DNA of 64,000 bases. Source: Neorhizobium sp. NCHU2750. Its GTDB lineage: Bacteria; Pseudomonadota; Alphaproteobacteria; Rhizobiales; Rhizobiaceae. Under the pieces are notes generated by a model. The model saw only the letters and a program-made list of their open reading frames with translations, did no database searches and was not told the DNA's origin. The DNA lies in the NCBI RefSeq assembly GCF_003597675.1, contig NZ_CP030827.1, positions 2,728,001 through 2,792,000 on the forward strand. The letters are read 5' to 3'. A program made the translations under genes and the position numbers. This document shows, in pieces, positions 14,864 through 23,495 of the stretch; the first letter of the stretch is position 1, and the number at the start of each line of letters is the position of its first letter.

Positions 14864-14886
14864 GGCCGCTTCGGTGGGTTTTTTTG
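14864..14886 (+). terminator. Probable terminator of the membrane-anchored gene
   Basis: Short GGCCGC-TTCG-GTGGGT hairpin followed by seven Ts, 28 bp after the stop. The stem includes a G-T pair, so it is weaker than the terminator at 14235. A second hairpin, GCACGGCCC with GGGCCGTGC, follows within about 50 bp. Confidence 0.55.
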
Positions 14887-14949
14887 TGCCTTGTGAATTT
14901 GCAACTTGTTGCACGGCCCCAACATATGGGCCGTGCATCGCGTTTACGC

Positions 14950-15132
14950 TTAGACGGTCTCGGGATCTGCGAGCCTATCCATATAGGTCATGCCGTCGGC
15001 CCCAGGCACTAGCGCTTCGAGCGAGATAGTTTTGAACTGATCGAACTCCCGATTGTAGGCCCGGAGGAATTGGGCGGCCTCCTTGTCGATGTTCTCGACG
15101 AAAAGCGTGCCTTCCATGACAGCCAGCGACAT
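14950..15132 (-). CDS. Short hypothetical protein on the island
   Basis: 60 residues: MSLAVMEGTLFVENIDKEAAQ at the start (here split: MSLAVMEGTL, then FVENIDKEAAQ), ending with a helical and acidic tail GMTYMDRLADPETV. The start at 15132 has a weak GGGG site; an internal ATG at 15117 is possible. No family is recognised. The composition looks protein-like, but the frame could equally be the remnant of a larger gene decayed during island evolution. Confidence 0.35.
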   Translation of the reverse strand: MSLAVMEGTLFVENIDKEAAQFLRAYNREFDQFKTISLEALVPGADGMTYMDRLADPETV

Positions 15133-15276
15133 GGCCCCAGAAGCGGACCCGGCACGACAATTTCCGCAAGCGCGCCAACACACGGAAGGCTACCGACGAT
15201 GCCAAGGTGGAAATCAGCAAAGTCATTTGGATGATGGTGAAGGATCTCGTCGCCGAGGAGGAAGGGACCTCTTCGG

Positions 15277-15552
15277 GTCGACCGCGATAAAAATCAGGCG
15301 ATCCTCGATTCGGTCGACGAACCGGAAAACGTGATCGAGCTGCAGCCGAATGCAGTGAGGCGGTTTCGCGAGAACGTCAACGGCCTAGCGAAGATACTTT
15401 CGGGAGGGGGAGAGGTTTCGCCGGGAGTTGCTATTCCTTTCCGGCAGATGGTTACCGCGGTCGTTGTCGAGCCGCGCGCCGCATATGAAACCTATCAGAT
15501 TGGGATCAAGGGCTTTTTATCTGGTCTCATCAGTGGAGACAAACATTCAGTG
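15277..15552 (+). pseudogene. C-terminal remnant of a serine-recombinase-like gene
   Basis: The open stretch reads VDRDKNQAILDSVDEPENVI then ELQPNAVRRFRENVNGLAKIL, ending VVVEPRAAYETYQIGIKGFL. This order (Pro-Asn-…-YRxxVxxL, a central arm, then a beta strand with VEP and IxIxG) resembles the C-terminal region of large site-specific serine recombinases. The upstream frame is broken by a stop and a frame change near 15260-15290, and no resolvase catalytic domain is present. It abuts the right island repeat, where an integrase gene would be expected. The assignment rests on pattern memory, not a search. Confidence 0.4.
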
Positions 15553-15571
15553 AGAAATTTGGTAGCGGGGG
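15552..15571 (+). repeat. Direct repeat, island right end (attR-like) inside the tRNA-Met 3' end
   Basis: GAGAAATTTGGTAGCGGGGG; second copy of the island boundary repeat. Positions 15560-15571 are the last 12 nt of the tRNA gene on the opposite strand. Confidence 0.8.
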
Positions 15572-15636
15572 GCGGAATTGAACCGCCGACCTCAGGGTTA
15601 TGAATCCTGCGCTCTCACCAACTGAGCTACCCAGCC
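15560..15636 (-). tRNA. tRNA-Met (anticodon CAT), probable elongator
   Basis: 77 nt including an encoded CCA. The 5' end is GGCTGGG, the D arm GCTC…GAGC, anticodon loop TTCATAA, T arm GGCGG-TTCAATT-CCGCC, and the 3' end CCCCGCT-A-CCA. The anticodon stem lacks the three consecutive G-C pairs of the initiator, and G2-C71, C3-G70 and A73 fit methionine identity. Two non-canonical pairs are present: U4 opposite C69 in the acceptor stem and A31 opposite C39 in the anticodon stem. The 3' end is the island attachment site. A CAU tRNA-Ile cannot be formally excluded. Confidence 0.85.
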
Positions 15637-15869
15637 ACGCCCGACGAAGCTGCTTTGAAAGCGTCTGCCTCGCGGAATGAGCGGCTTATAAAGGCAGGCC
15701 GCGAACCTTGTCAAGCACATGACAGGAGAAAAACAGGGGAGTTTCAAACCTGTTTTCTGGCACGTTCGGCGCCGCCTGACGATACGGCAAGACGCACGTC
15801 AGGATACACGCATGCCTGCCGTCGCCACCGCGACATCAGGGATCGGGGCAGAGCAAAAGTCCGTTATGT

Positions 15870-17066
15870 TCAGGCGGCAACCGGCTGAGCCAGCAACTGG
15901 CGAAGCGAGGCTTCCGCCGCCTCGGCCCGCTCGGAGCGCTCGATGAAGCCGCCGCCATAGACGCGTGCATCCGGCCCCGGTGCCGAATAGAGCACGCAGG
16001 CCTGGCCGGGTGCGACACCAGCCTCGCCGATCGAAAGATCGACATAGATGCCGCGTTCATCGACATGCAGGGTCGCCGGTGTCGGCGGCCGCGTCGAGCG
16101 CACCTTGGCAAAGCAGGCAAAGCCTTGGCCCGCATCCTGTTCGAGCGACGAATCGCCGAGCCAGTTCATGTCGCGCAGATAGACCCGGTGCGTATCGAGC
16201 GCTTCCTTCGGCCCGACGATCACCCGGCGCGAGCGCGCATCGAGATAGACGACGTAAAGCGGTTCGCCGGTTGCCACGCCGAGCCCCTTGCGCTGGCCGA
16301 TGGTGAAATGGACGATCCCGTCATGGCGGCCGAGTACGCGGCCGTCCATATGGACGATATCGCCGGCGAGCGCCGCATTCGGCTTCACCTTGTTGATGAT
16401 GTCGGCATATTTGCCGGCCGGCACGAAGCAGATGTCCTGGCTGTCGGCCTTCTTGGCGACGATCAGGTCCATGTCTTCGGCAAGCACCCGCACATCGGCC
16501 TTCGACATGCCGCCGAGCGGAAAGCGCAGATAATCGATCTGCTCCTGCGTCGTGGCAAACAGGAACCAGCTCTGGTCGCGGTCGCTGTCGATTGGGCGAT
16601 AGAGCGCCCGGCGGCTCGGATTGTCCGACGTCGGGTTGGCGGAAGAGCGGATATAGTGACCGGTCGCCAAGGCGTCGGCTCCGAGTTCGCGCGCGGTTGC
16701 CAGGAGATCGGCAAACTTGACCGTCTGGTTGCAGGCAACGCAGGGAACAGGCGTCTCGCCCATCGCATAGGCTTCGGCAAACGGATTGATCACCGTCTCG
16801 CGAAAACGCTTTTCGTAGTCGAGGACATAATGCGGGATGCCGAGCGTTTCGCAAACGCGGCGCGCATCGTCGATATCCTGCCCGGCACAGCAGGAGCCCG
16901 CGCGGTGGACGGCAGCACCGTGGTCGTAGAGCTGCAGCGTGATGCCCAGCACGTCATAGCCCTGCCGTTTCAAAAGCCCGGCCACGACGGACGAATCCAC
17001 CCCACCCGACATGGCGACAACCACGCGCGTATCTTCCGGCTTCTTGTCAAAATCCAGCGTATTCAC
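15870..17066 (-). CDS. mnmA: tRNA-specific 2-thiouridylase MnmA
   Basis: 398 residues. Cytoplasmic enzyme that thiolates U34 of tRNA-Lys, -Glu and -Gln with ATP and a persulfide sulfur donor. It has the PP-loop SGGVDSS, the [11 protein letters not shown] region, the first catalytic Cys in [11 protein letters not shown], the second in SQDICFVP, and a C-terminal barrel ([20 protein letters not shown]). The GTG at 17066 opens the conserved [21 protein letters not shown]; the frame is open further upstream but that part is not conserved-looking. It is a single gene next to tRNA-Met. Confidence 0.95.
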   Translation of the reverse strand: MNTLDFDKKPEDTRVVVAMSGGVDSSVVAGLLKRQGYDVLGITLQLYDHGAAVHRAGSCCAGQDIDDARRVCETLGIPHYVLDYEKRFRETVINPFAEAYAMGETPVPCVACNQTVKFADLLATARELGADALATGHYIRSSANPTSDNPSRRALYRPIDSDRDQSWFLFATTQEQIDYLRFPLGGMSKADVRVLAEDMDLIVAKKADSQDICFVPAGKYADIINKVKPNAALAGDIVHMDGRVLGRHDGIVHFTIGQRKGLGVATGEPLYVVYLDARSRRVIVGPKEALDTHRVYLRDMNWLGDSSLEQDAGQGFACFAKVRSTRPPTPATLHVDERGIYVDLSIGEAGVAPGQACVLYSAPGPDARVYGGGFIERSERAEAAEASLRQLLAQPVAA

Positions 17067-17231
17067 GGGACAACTCTCGCAGCAATCTCTTGTGCCTTGC
17101 CGATCACCGGTGGCACTTCGCGCCCGAGGCGGGTTCGTCCGCCTGCCGGGCAATGTTGCTCGGATATAGAAACTATTCGTCCGACGTGCAAGCAGCGCAA
17201 CCGAAACAGCGACCGGGGCGCGTTTCGCCCG

Positions 17232-17333
17232 CTATTTCGACGGCCTGTTCATGTCCCACACGACCCAGCGGAAGAAGAGGTAGATACAATAGAAAAAGAA
17301 CAGAAGGGGAAGCAGATGCTGCAGTTGCGTCAT
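17232..17333 (-). CDS. Possible 33-aa membrane peptide
   Basis: 33 residues: MTQLQHLLPLLFFFYCIYLF then FRWVVWDMNRPSK, i.e. one very hydrophobic aromatic-rich helix with a basic C-terminus. ATG at 17333 has no clear ribosome site. A strong hairpin at 17347-17371 lies just upstream, so it may depend on read-through from the mechanosensitive channel gene. Real small-protein architecture, but support is limited to composition. Confidence 0.35.
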   Translation of the reverse strand: MTQLQHLLPLLFFFYCIYLFFRWVVWDMNRPSK

Positions 17334-17346
17334 AATAAAGTCCGAA

Positions 17347-17371
17347 CGTCACCCGCCCATGGCGGGTGACG
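17347..17371 (-). terminator. Hairpin downstream of the MscS-family gene
   Basis: Perfect 11-bp stem CGTCACCCGCC/GGCGGGTGACG with a three-base loop, 73 bp past the channel gene's stop. There is no long T-tract, so termination may be partial or factor-assisted. Confidence 0.5.
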
Positions 17372-17443
17372 CGGCTTACGCAATGCTGCCGCCAAAATCG
17401 AGGCGGAAGATAATCAACTATCAGTTATCCTGTGAATGAAGCA

Positions 17444-18568
17444 TCACGATTGCAGCGCTGCATGCTGGGCGGCGGAGTGCGCTGCGGCCATGTCGGCCCG
17501 GTCCAACTGCCGGTCGGTGCGCACCTTCGGCAGCGCCTGCGGATAATCGCGCTGGATGAATTCCACCAGCTTTTCGCGCATCTCGCAGCGAATGTCGAAA
17601 ACCTTCGGCGCGCTGCTGGCCGAGACGAGAATGCGGATTTCCATCACGCTCTCGCGGAAATCCGTCACCTGCACATTGACCACCCGCTTGTCCCAGAGCT
17701 TCGACGCAGCGGCGATCTCCTCCACCTTGGAGCGCAAGGCGGAAACGGGCACCGTATAGTCCAGATAGATCATCACCGTACCGATCAGTGCCGAGCTTTC
17801 GCGGGTCCAGTTCTGGAACGGGTTCTCGATGAAATAGGACAGCGGCAGGATCATCCGCCGCCAGTCCCACAGCTTCACCACCACATAGGTGGAGGTGATC
17901 TCCTCGACATTGCCCCACTCCCCCTCGACGATCAGCGCATCGTCGATGCGGATCGGCTGGGTGATGGCAAGCTGAATGCCGGCAAACAGGTTCTTCAGCA
18001 TCGGCTGTAGTGCCAAGCCCAGCACGATACCTGCGACACCGGCCGATGCCAGCACGCTGACCCCGTATTGCTGCACCGCCGGAAAGGTCATCAACATCGC
18101 CGCAACAGTAAGAATGACGATCATGAAGCCCGCGATGCGCTCGGCTATCCGCGACTGGGTGACGTGGGTGCGCGCAAGCAGGTTGTCTTCCGCATCGAGC
18201 TTGAACCGTCTCAGATAGACCGTCGTCCAGATATGCAGAACGGTCTTCGTCGCCCAGCCGACAAGGATGATGAAGGCGAGGAGCAGGATATGGCGGAAAA
18301 GCTCGGCGGGCCCAGGAGCGAGCGGCGCAAGCGTGACGGCGAGCGACAGCGTGAAGGTGAGAATACCGAGCCGGAGCGGCCGCTTGCCTCTTGAAACGAG
18401 CGATCGCCAGAACAGATCCTTGTTCTCGACCACGCGGGTAAAAAGGCGGAATGCGAACCGATGCACCATGAGCCCGATCAGGATGGCTGCGGCCAGCACG
18501 GCAAGACTGACCACCCAGTTCGGCAGCCAATCGGTATATTGGCGGAATTCGGCGATGAAAGCGTTCAT
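17444..18568 (-). CDS. MscS-family small-conductance mechanosensitive channel
   Basis: 374 residues, inner-membrane channel opening on hypo-osmotic shock. Four predicted membrane spans precede the pore-lining TM3-like helix, rich in Gly/Ala (VSVLASAGVAGIVLGLALQP), then the family strand FAGIQLAITQPIRIDD, the beta domain (EWGNVEEITSTYVVVKLWD) and a C-terminal alpha/beta domain. Extra N-terminal spans relative to E. coli MscS suit the larger MscS-like class. The start is uncertain: ATG 18568 is used, while an in-frame ATG at 18641 would add 24 non-hydrophobic residues. Neither has a strong ribosome site. It is divergent from the DUF1810 gene. Confidence 0.9.
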   Translation of the reverse strand: MNAFIAEFRQYTDWLPNWVVSLAVLAAAILIGLMVHRFAFRLFTRVVENKDLFWRSLVSRGKRPLRLGILTFTLSLAVTLAPLAPGPAELFRHILLLAFIILVGWATKTVLHIWTTVYLRRFKLDAEDNLLARTHVTQSRIAERIAGFMIVILTVAAMLMTFPAVQQYGVSVLASAGVAGIVLGLALQPMLKNLFAGIQLAITQPIRIDDALIVEGEWGNVEEITSTYVVVKLWDWRRMILPLSYFIENPFQNWTRESSALIGTVMIYLDYTVPVSALRSKVEEIAAASKLWDKRVVNVQVTDFRESVMEIRILVSASSAPKVFDIRCEMREKLVEFIQRDYPQALPKVRTDRQLDRADMAAAHSAAQHAALQS

Positions 18569-18665
18569 CGCATCGCAGTTAGGGTGCAATGCAGCATCGG
18601 AAAGGCCGGTCGCAAAAATATCATCTTTGTCCGCCTTCATGCCGCAATTGGGTGAGGAGAAAATC

Positions 18666-19100
18666 ATGAACGAGCGATCCGAGGTTTTCGATCTCACGCG
18701 TTTCGTCGAGGCACAGGCGGAGATCTACAATCAGGTGATCGCCGAACTGCGCGACGGGGAGAAGCGAAGCCATTGGATGTGGTATATTTTCCCACAGTTC
18801 ACCGGGCTCGGCGCCTCGGCCATGTCGCAGCGTTTTGCCATCAACTCGCGGGCCGAAGCCGTCGCCTATCTTGAACACCCGCTGCTTGGCTGGCGGCTTG
18901 GCGAATGCACGGCGGCCATGCTGTCCCACGAAGGTCGCAAGCCAGGCGAAATTCTCGGTTCTCCTGACGACATGAAATTCAAGAGCTCGATGACCCTGTT
19001 CCACATGGTCAGCGAAAAGGGCTCGCCTTTCGAGCGAGCCCTTCATGTCTTCTACAAAGGGGAGCACGACGAACGAACCGTCGCGCTCCTGAGGCTTTAA
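18666..19100 (+). CDS. DUF1810 family protein
   Basis: 144 residues. It carries the family signature RFVEAQAEIYNQVIAEL, then RSHWMWYIFPQFTGLG and the C-terminal MKFKSSMTLF and HVFYKGEHDERTVALL. DUF1810 (calpastatin-named in some annotations) has no established biochemical role; bacterial members are small soluble cytoplasmic proteins. ATG at 18666 follows GAGGAGA. Its stop overlaps the convergent Tim44-domain gene by 4 bp, leaving no room for a terminator. Confidence 0.9.
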   Translation: MNERSEVFDLTRFVEAQAEIYNQVIAELRDGEKRSHWMWYIFPQFTGLGASAMSQRFAINSRAEAVAYLEHPLLGWRLGECTAAMLSHEGRKPGEILGSPDDMKFKSSMTLFHMVSEKGSPFERALHVFYKGEHDERTVALLRL

Positions 19101-20158
19101 GCCGCCGACTGGATGGCGGAAAGCTGCCAGTCATTGGCCGGCCTGCGCACGAAGGTCCATACTTCGACCGTCTCCGTCTCATGGTTCGGATCGCCGTCGA
19201 CGACCTTGCCATTGTTGCGGTCGCGCAGGAAATCGATCGACGAATAGCGCATCGCCACCGTCGCATATTCCTGGCCGTTCTCGCGCCATGCTTCCGACAG
19301 GTCGCCCTGCAGCAGCTTGACGTCCTTCACCTCGTTCTTGACGCCATTGGTGGCGTTCTCACCGAGTTCCTCGGCGAGATAGGACATCGCTTCCGGCGTG
19401 GTGAGGCTGCGCAGCTTGGCATAGTCCTCGTCCGCATAGGCGCCCTGGATCTCCGTCAGCAGCTTTTCGAACTGGCTGAGATCGCGGTTGGTGATGCCGA
19501 TCTCGTCGGTATCCGGACCTGCCTGACGCGGGGCAGCCTGATAGCCGCCGCCGAAGCCGGCCGAAGAGGCCCCGCCACCGCCGATCTTGGGGATCTGGAA
19601 ACCACCCTGCCCCGGCTGCTGCGACTGGTAGGCATTGTTCTGCGGCTGATTGTAGTCATCCGCACCATAGCCGCGTGCATTGCCGGCCGGACCTGCGGCC
19701 TGCTGCTGGCGGCGGGCGAAGAACCGCAGCGCCAGCATGGCCAGACCGGCGATCAGCGCGATCTGCAACAGCATGCCCATGAAGCCGGCCATGCCGCCGA
19801 AGCCCGTGCCCATCAGCATGCCGAACAGGCCGCCAAGGGCCAGACCGCCGAGAAGGCCACCGAACATCCCGCCGAACATGCCCGGACGGCGCGGCTGCGC
19901 GGCCTGTCCCATGCCGTTCGAAGGTGTGGTTGCGTTCTGCTGGGTATTCGGCGTCATCGAACGATTGATACCGCCGGCGGCGCCCGGTGCCGTATTGGTG
20001 GTCGGCGGAGCGGAAAATGTGCGCGTGCCGCGGCTGCCGAAGCTCGAACCGCCGCTCGCGCGACGTGCTTCCGCCATATCGACGGCAGTTAGCGAAACCG
20101 CCATCCCGACCGCAAGGATCGCGAAGAGTTTCTGGAAACGCCGAAGCTTGGATAACAT
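19097..20158 (-). CDS. Tim44-like domain membrane protein
   Basis: 353 residues. It has an N-terminal signal/anchor (to about residue 32), a low-complexity region, a Gly/Met-rich membrane segment (GMFGGMFGGLLGGLALGG, then MLLQIALIAGLAMLALRFF), a Gln/Gly/Pro-rich linker, and a C-terminal Tim44-like domain (~205-353). The last contains FEKLLTEIQGAYADEDYAKL and the closing VEVWTFVRRPANDWQLSAIQ. Tim44 domains bind membranes or import machinery in mitochondria; bacterial members are uncharacterised membrane-associated proteins. ATG at 20158 follows AGAGGAGA, preferred over a preceding TTG. Confidence 0.88.
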   Translation of the reverse strand: MLSKLRRFQKLFAILAVGMAVSLTAVDMAEARRASGGSSFGSRGTRTFSAPPTTNTAPGAAGGINRSMTPNTQQNATTPSNGMGQAAQPRRPGMFGGMFGGLLGGLALGGLFGMLMGTGFGGMAGFMGMLLQIALIAGLAMLALRFFARRQQQAAGPAGNARGYGADDYNQPQNNAYQSQQPGQGGFQIPKIGGGGASSAGFGGGYQAAPRQAGPDTDEIGITNRDLSQFEKLLTEIQGAYADEDYAKLRSLTTPEAMSYLAEELGENATNGVKNEVKDVKLLQGDLSEAWRENGQEYATVAMRYSSIDFLRDRNNGKVVDGDPNHETETVEVWTFVRRPANDWQLSAIQSAA

Positions 20159-20348
20159 CAATTTCTCCTCTGGCCGCCCGATGCGGTCCGTGACCCTGAT
20201 ATGGGGAATGCCGGACGAAATTTTAGAGGCTCCGCCAATTTTTCCCGCTTTAGTAGTTACAGAACTTGATCACGGGAGCCAATCTATACATTTACAACCA
20301 TTAGATGTTTTTCAACGAGTCCCGATCACAAAAACGGGAGCGGAACGG

Positions 20349-20382
20349 AAAAGGGCCCGATGCACGCGCATCGGACCCTTTT
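20349..20382 (-). terminator. Terminator of serA
   Basis: Stem AAAAGGG-C-CCGATGC with GCATCGG-A-CCCTTTT (one mismatch) around an ACGC loop, 40 bp beyond the serA stop. It ends the serC-serA transcription region before the Tim44-domain gene. Confidence 0.85.
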
Positions 20383-20421
20383 CTCTTTCCCGGGAGGAAA
20401 TTCACTTTGAAGCTGGCGACC

Positions 20422-22017
20422 TCAGTCGACGTTGAACACCAGCGGGCGTGCCTGGCGGATGGCCGGGTTGGCGGTCAGTTGAGAGAGAACGTCTTCCGAT
20501 ACCGGTGCATCGACATAAAGCAGCGCGATCGCATCACCGGATTCCTTCTCGCGGCCGAGCTGGAAGTTGGCGATGTTGACGCCGGCATTACCGAGCGTCG
20601 TTCCCATGAAGCCGATCATGCCGGGAACGTCGGTGTTGGAGATGTAGACCATGTTGGCGCCGACATCGGCATCCAGGTTGATGCCCTTGATCTGGATGAA
20701 GCGCGGCTTGCCGTCGGAGAACACGGTACCGGCAACGGAACGGGTCTGCTTGTCGGTCTTCACCGTCAGCTTGATGTAACCGTCATAGACACCGGTCTTG
20801 TCACGCTTGACCTCGGAAAGGACGATGCCCTTTTCCTTGATCATGATCGGGGCCGAAACCATGTTGACGTCGGCCACCTGGTTGCGGATCAGACCGGCGA
20901 GCAGGGCCGAGGTCAGCGCACGGGTGTTCATGTTGGCGGTGGCGCCATCGAACAGGATCTCGATTTCCTTGATCGGATCATCCGAAACCTGGCCGACGAA
21001 AGCGCCGAGAACGTCGGCGAGCTTGATGAACGGCTTCAGGATCGGCGCTTCCTCAGCGGTGATCGACGGCATGTTGATGGCGTTCGAGACGGCACCCTTG
21101 ACGAGATAGTCCGACATCTGCTCGGCGACCTGAAGGGCGACGTTTTCCTGCGCTTCCGTCGTCGAAGCGCCGAGATGCGGCGTGCAGACGACGTTCGGAA
21201 GACCGAAGAGCGGGCTCGCGGTAGCGGGCTCGACTTCGAACACGTCGAAACCGGCGCCAGCGACATGACCGGACTTGATGGCGTCGGCAAGCGCTGCCTC
21301 ATCGACCAGACCACCGCGGGCGCAGTTGATGATGCGCACACCGGGCTTGGTCTTGGCGAGGTTTTCGCGCCCGAGAATGCCGCGGGTCTTGTCGGTCATC
21401 GGCACATGCAGCGTGATGAAGTCAGCGCGGGCGAGCAGATCGTCCAGCTCGACCTTTTCAACGCCCATTTCCTGCGCCCGTTCGGCCGACAGGAAGGGAT
21501 CGTAGGCGATGACGTTCATGCCGAGACCAATGGCCTTGCGGCAGACGATGCCGCCGATATTACCGGCACCGATGACGCCGAGCGTCTTGCCGGTGATCTC
21601 GACACCCATGAATTTCGATTTTTCCCACTTGCCAGCCTGGGTCGAGGCATCGGCCGCAGGCAGCTGGCGGGAAACGGCAAACATCAGCGCGATGGCGTGT
21701 TCGGCCGTCGTGATCGAGTTGCCGAACGGCGTGTTCATGACGATGATACCGCGCTTGGAAGCCGCCGGAATATCGACATTGTCGACGCCGATACCGGCGC
21801 GACCGATGACCTTGAGATTGGTCGCGGCAGCGATCAGCTTTTCGGTCGCCTTGGTGGCCGAGCGGATGGCAAGACCGTCATAGTTGCCGATGATTTCGGC
21901 GAGCTTGTCCTTGTCCTTGCCGAGCTTCGGCTGGAAATCGACTTCGACGCCGCGATCGCGGAAAATCTGGACGGCGGTTTCCGACAGTTCGTCGGATACG
22001 AGTACGCGAGGTGCCAT
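20422..22017 (-). CDS. serA: D-3-phosphoglycerate dehydrogenase SerA (long form)
   Basis: 531 residues; first step of the phosphorylated serine pathway, oxidising 3-phosphoglycerate to 3-phosphohydroxypyruvate with NAD+. N-terminal catalytic and Rossmann domains carry GVIGAGNIGGIV, the catalytic Arg in NCARGGLVDE, and the Glu/His pair (VEPA region, TPHLGASTTEAQ). An allosteric-substrate-binding region (~315-450) and a C-terminal ACT-type domain (NTDVPGMIGFMGTTLG) follow, so feedback regulation by serine is possible. ATG at 22017 follows AGGAG. It lies 91 bp downstream of serC, which makes the substrate for the same pathway's next step. Confidence 0.97.
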   Translation of the reverse strand: MAPRVLVSDELSETAVQIFRDRGVEVDFQPKLGKDKDKLAEIIGNYDGLAIRSATKATEKLIAAATNLKVIGRAGIGVDNVDIPAASKRGIIVMNTPFGNSITTAEHAIALMFAVSRQLPAADASTQAGKWEKSKFMGVEITGKTLGVIGAGNIGGIVCRKAIGLGMNVIAYDPFLSAERAQEMGVEKVELDDLLARADFITLHVPMTDKTRGILGRENLAKTKPGVRIINCARGGLVDEAALADAIKSGHVAGAGFDVFEVEPATASPLFGLPNVVCTPHLGASTTEAQENVALQVAEQMSDYLVKGAVSNAINMPSITAEEAPILKPFIKLADVLGAFVGQVSDDPIKEIEILFDGATANMNTRALTSALLAGLIRNQVADVNMVSAPIMIKEKGIVLSEVKRDKTGVYDGYIKLTVKTDKQTRSVAGTVFSDGKPRFIQIKGINLDADVGANMVYISNTDVPGMIGFMGTTLGNAGVNIANFQLGREKESGDAIALLYVDAPVSEDVLSQLTANPAIRQARPLVFNVD

Positions 22018-22108
22018 GGTCTGGGCTCCTGATAAAGGGTTCAGTCTCTGAATGCGGGATGAAACGGTGCCGCCCCCGATGCGGGGATACGCGGCACCGG
22101 AAATCGGA

Positions 22109-23290
22109 TCAGGCAGCAGCCTTGTTGAGCGTCGCCTTCTGCGTTTCGAACGCATAGGTCAGCCACGGCATCAGGGCCTTCATATCGGCCTCTTCGATCG
22201 TGGCGCCGGCCCATATGCGAAGACCGGACGGAGCGTCACGGTAAGCGCCGATGTCGAGGGCCACGCCTTCCTTTTCGAGGATGGACACCATCCCCTTGGC
22301 GAATGCGGCCTGCGCATCGGCATCAAGTGCAGCAACCTCGGCGTCTGCGATCTTCAGGCAGACGGATGTGTTGGAGCGTGTCTCGTCGACCTGCGCGAGA
22401 TTGGCGATCCAGTCGTTTGCCGCAACGAAATCAAAGATGACCTTGGCATTGGCATCGGCACGAGCGATCAGCCCCCTGAGGCCACCGACCGACTTTGCCC
22501 AGTTGAGCGCATCGATATAGTCCTCGACGCAGAGCATCGACGGGGTGTTGATCGTCTCGCCCTTGAAAATGCCTTCGGAAAGCTTGCCGCCCGAGGTCAT
22601 GCGGAAGATCTTCGGCAGCGGCCAGGCCGGAACGTAGGTCGTGAGACGCTCGACGGCACGCGGGGAAAGAATGATCATGCCGTGACCACCCTCGCCGCCC
22701 AGAACCTTCTGCCAGGAGAAGGTGACGACGTCGAGCTTGGCAAAGTCCATGTCCTGCGCGAATGCGGCCGAGGTCGCGTCGCAGATCGTCAGGCCCTTGC
22801 GGTCTGCCGGAATGAAATCGGCGTTCGGAACACGCACGCCCGAGGTCGTGCCGTTCCAGGTGAAGACGACGTCACGGTCGAAATCGACTTCCTTGAGGTT
22901 CGGAAGGAGACCGTAATCGGCCTCGAACTTGCGAACATCCTTGAGCTTCAGCTGCTTGACGACATCGGTGACCCAGCCGGAGCCGAAGCTTTCCCAGGCC
23001 AGCATGTCGACGCCGCGCTCACCGAGCAGCGACCAGAGCGCCATTTCGACAGCGCCGGTATCGGACGCAGGAACGATGCCGATGCGGTAATCGGCCGGCA
23101 CGTTCAGCACTTCGCGGGTGAGATTGATGGCCTGTGCCAGCTTGTCCTTGCCAACCTTGGCGCGGTGCGAACGACCGAGCGGGGCATCGGAAAGCGCTTC
23201 AAGCGACCAACCGGGACGCTTGGCGCAGGGGCCAGAAGAAAAATGAGCATTATGCGGACGTACGTCCGGCTTCGCGGCGGCATTGGCCAT
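22109..23290 (-). CDS. serC: Phosphoserine aminotransferase SerC
   Basis: 393-residue PLP enzyme, step two of serine synthesis: 3-phosphohydroxypyruvate plus glutamate to phosphoserine. It is the alphaproteobacterial type, opening with [19 protein letters not shown], with PLP lysine K195 in [14 protein letters not shown] and the phosphate-binding region in [22 protein letters not shown] at 23290 follows GGAAGGG. It is cotranscribed upstream of serA, and the leader contains a hairpin consistent with the serC RNA motif. Confidence 0.96.
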   Translation of the reverse strand: MANAAAKPDVRPHNAHFSSGPCAKRPGWSLEALSDAPLGRSHRAKVGKDKLAQAINLTREVLNVPADYRIGIVPASDTGAVEMALWSLLGERGVDMLAWESFGSGWVTDVVKQLKLKDVRKFEADYGLLPNLKEVDFDRDVVFTWNGTTSGVRVPNADFIPADRKGLTICDATSAAFAQDMDFAKLDVVTFSWQKVLGGEGGHGMIILSPRAVERLTTYVPAWPLPKIFRMTSGGKLSEGIFKGETINTPSMLCVEDYIDALNWAKSVGGLRGLIARADANAKVIFDFVAANDWIANLAQVDETRSNTSVCLKIADAEVAALDADAQAAFAKGMVSILEKEGVALDIGAYRDAPSGLRIWAGATIEEADMKALMPWLTYAFETQKATLNKAAA

Positions 23291-23360
23291 ATGTATACCC
23301 TTCCAGGTAATTGGCTCCTCGTTGGGGAGGAGTGTCCCGCCGCCGTGAATATGCCTGTCG
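23291..23360 (-). ncRNA. Putative serC-motif leader RNA
   Basis: Immediately upstream of serC the transcript contains a perfect CTCCTC-CCCAAC-GAGGAG hairpin (23332-23315), preceded by the GC-rich segment CGGCGGGACA and followed by a short single-stranded stretch to the ribosome site. A conserved serC RNA motif is known upstream of alphaproteobacterial serC, and position and hairpin agree. Exact boundaries and ligand or mechanism cannot be given from sequence. Confidence 0.55.
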
Positions 23361-23451
23361 CCGGGAGCAGTCAAGCGGGCCCGTGTCGCAAGCGGGAAAA
23401 ATTCTATCCCGCCAACGCCCGATCGCCGCGCCGACACGCAGGGCAGAACGC

Positions 23452-23475
23452 AAAAAGCCGCCCGAAGGCGGCTCT
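23452..23475 (-). terminator. Terminator of the outer-membrane barrel gene
   Basis: AGCCGCC-TTCG-GGCGGCT hairpin followed by TTTTT on the minus strand, 21 bp after the stop at 23496. Confidence 0.85.
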
Positions 23476-23495
23476 GAGCTCAGGATGCAAATGAC

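Larger units (their letters stand above)
12469..15571. mobile_element. Small genomic island integrated at tRNA-Met
   Basis: A 20-bp sequence, GAGAAATTTGGTAGCGGGGG, occurs at 12469-12488 and 15552-15571 in the same orientation. The right copy includes the last 12 nt of the tRNA-Met gene plus 8 nt downstream, which is the usual geometry of tRNA-targeted integration. Between them lie a 276-aa/PIN gene pair, a membrane-anchored protein, a short minus-strand frame and a recombinase-like remnant. Genes inside look more AT-rich than the flanking core genes and use codons such as AAA and ATA more freely. No intact integrase is present, so the island is probably no longer self-mobile. Confidence 0.75.

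Noticed and set aside
15331..15603. Open frame continuing into the tRNA with the apparent peptide end VAGGGIEPPTSGL
   Set aside because: The tail is simply the translated antisense of tRNA-Met; only the portion before the repeat was considered, as a recombinase remnant.
20305..22032. Very long plus-strand open frame opposite serA
   Set aside because: It is a GC-rich antisense shadow of serA; the minus-strand product is an unmistakable full-length SerA.
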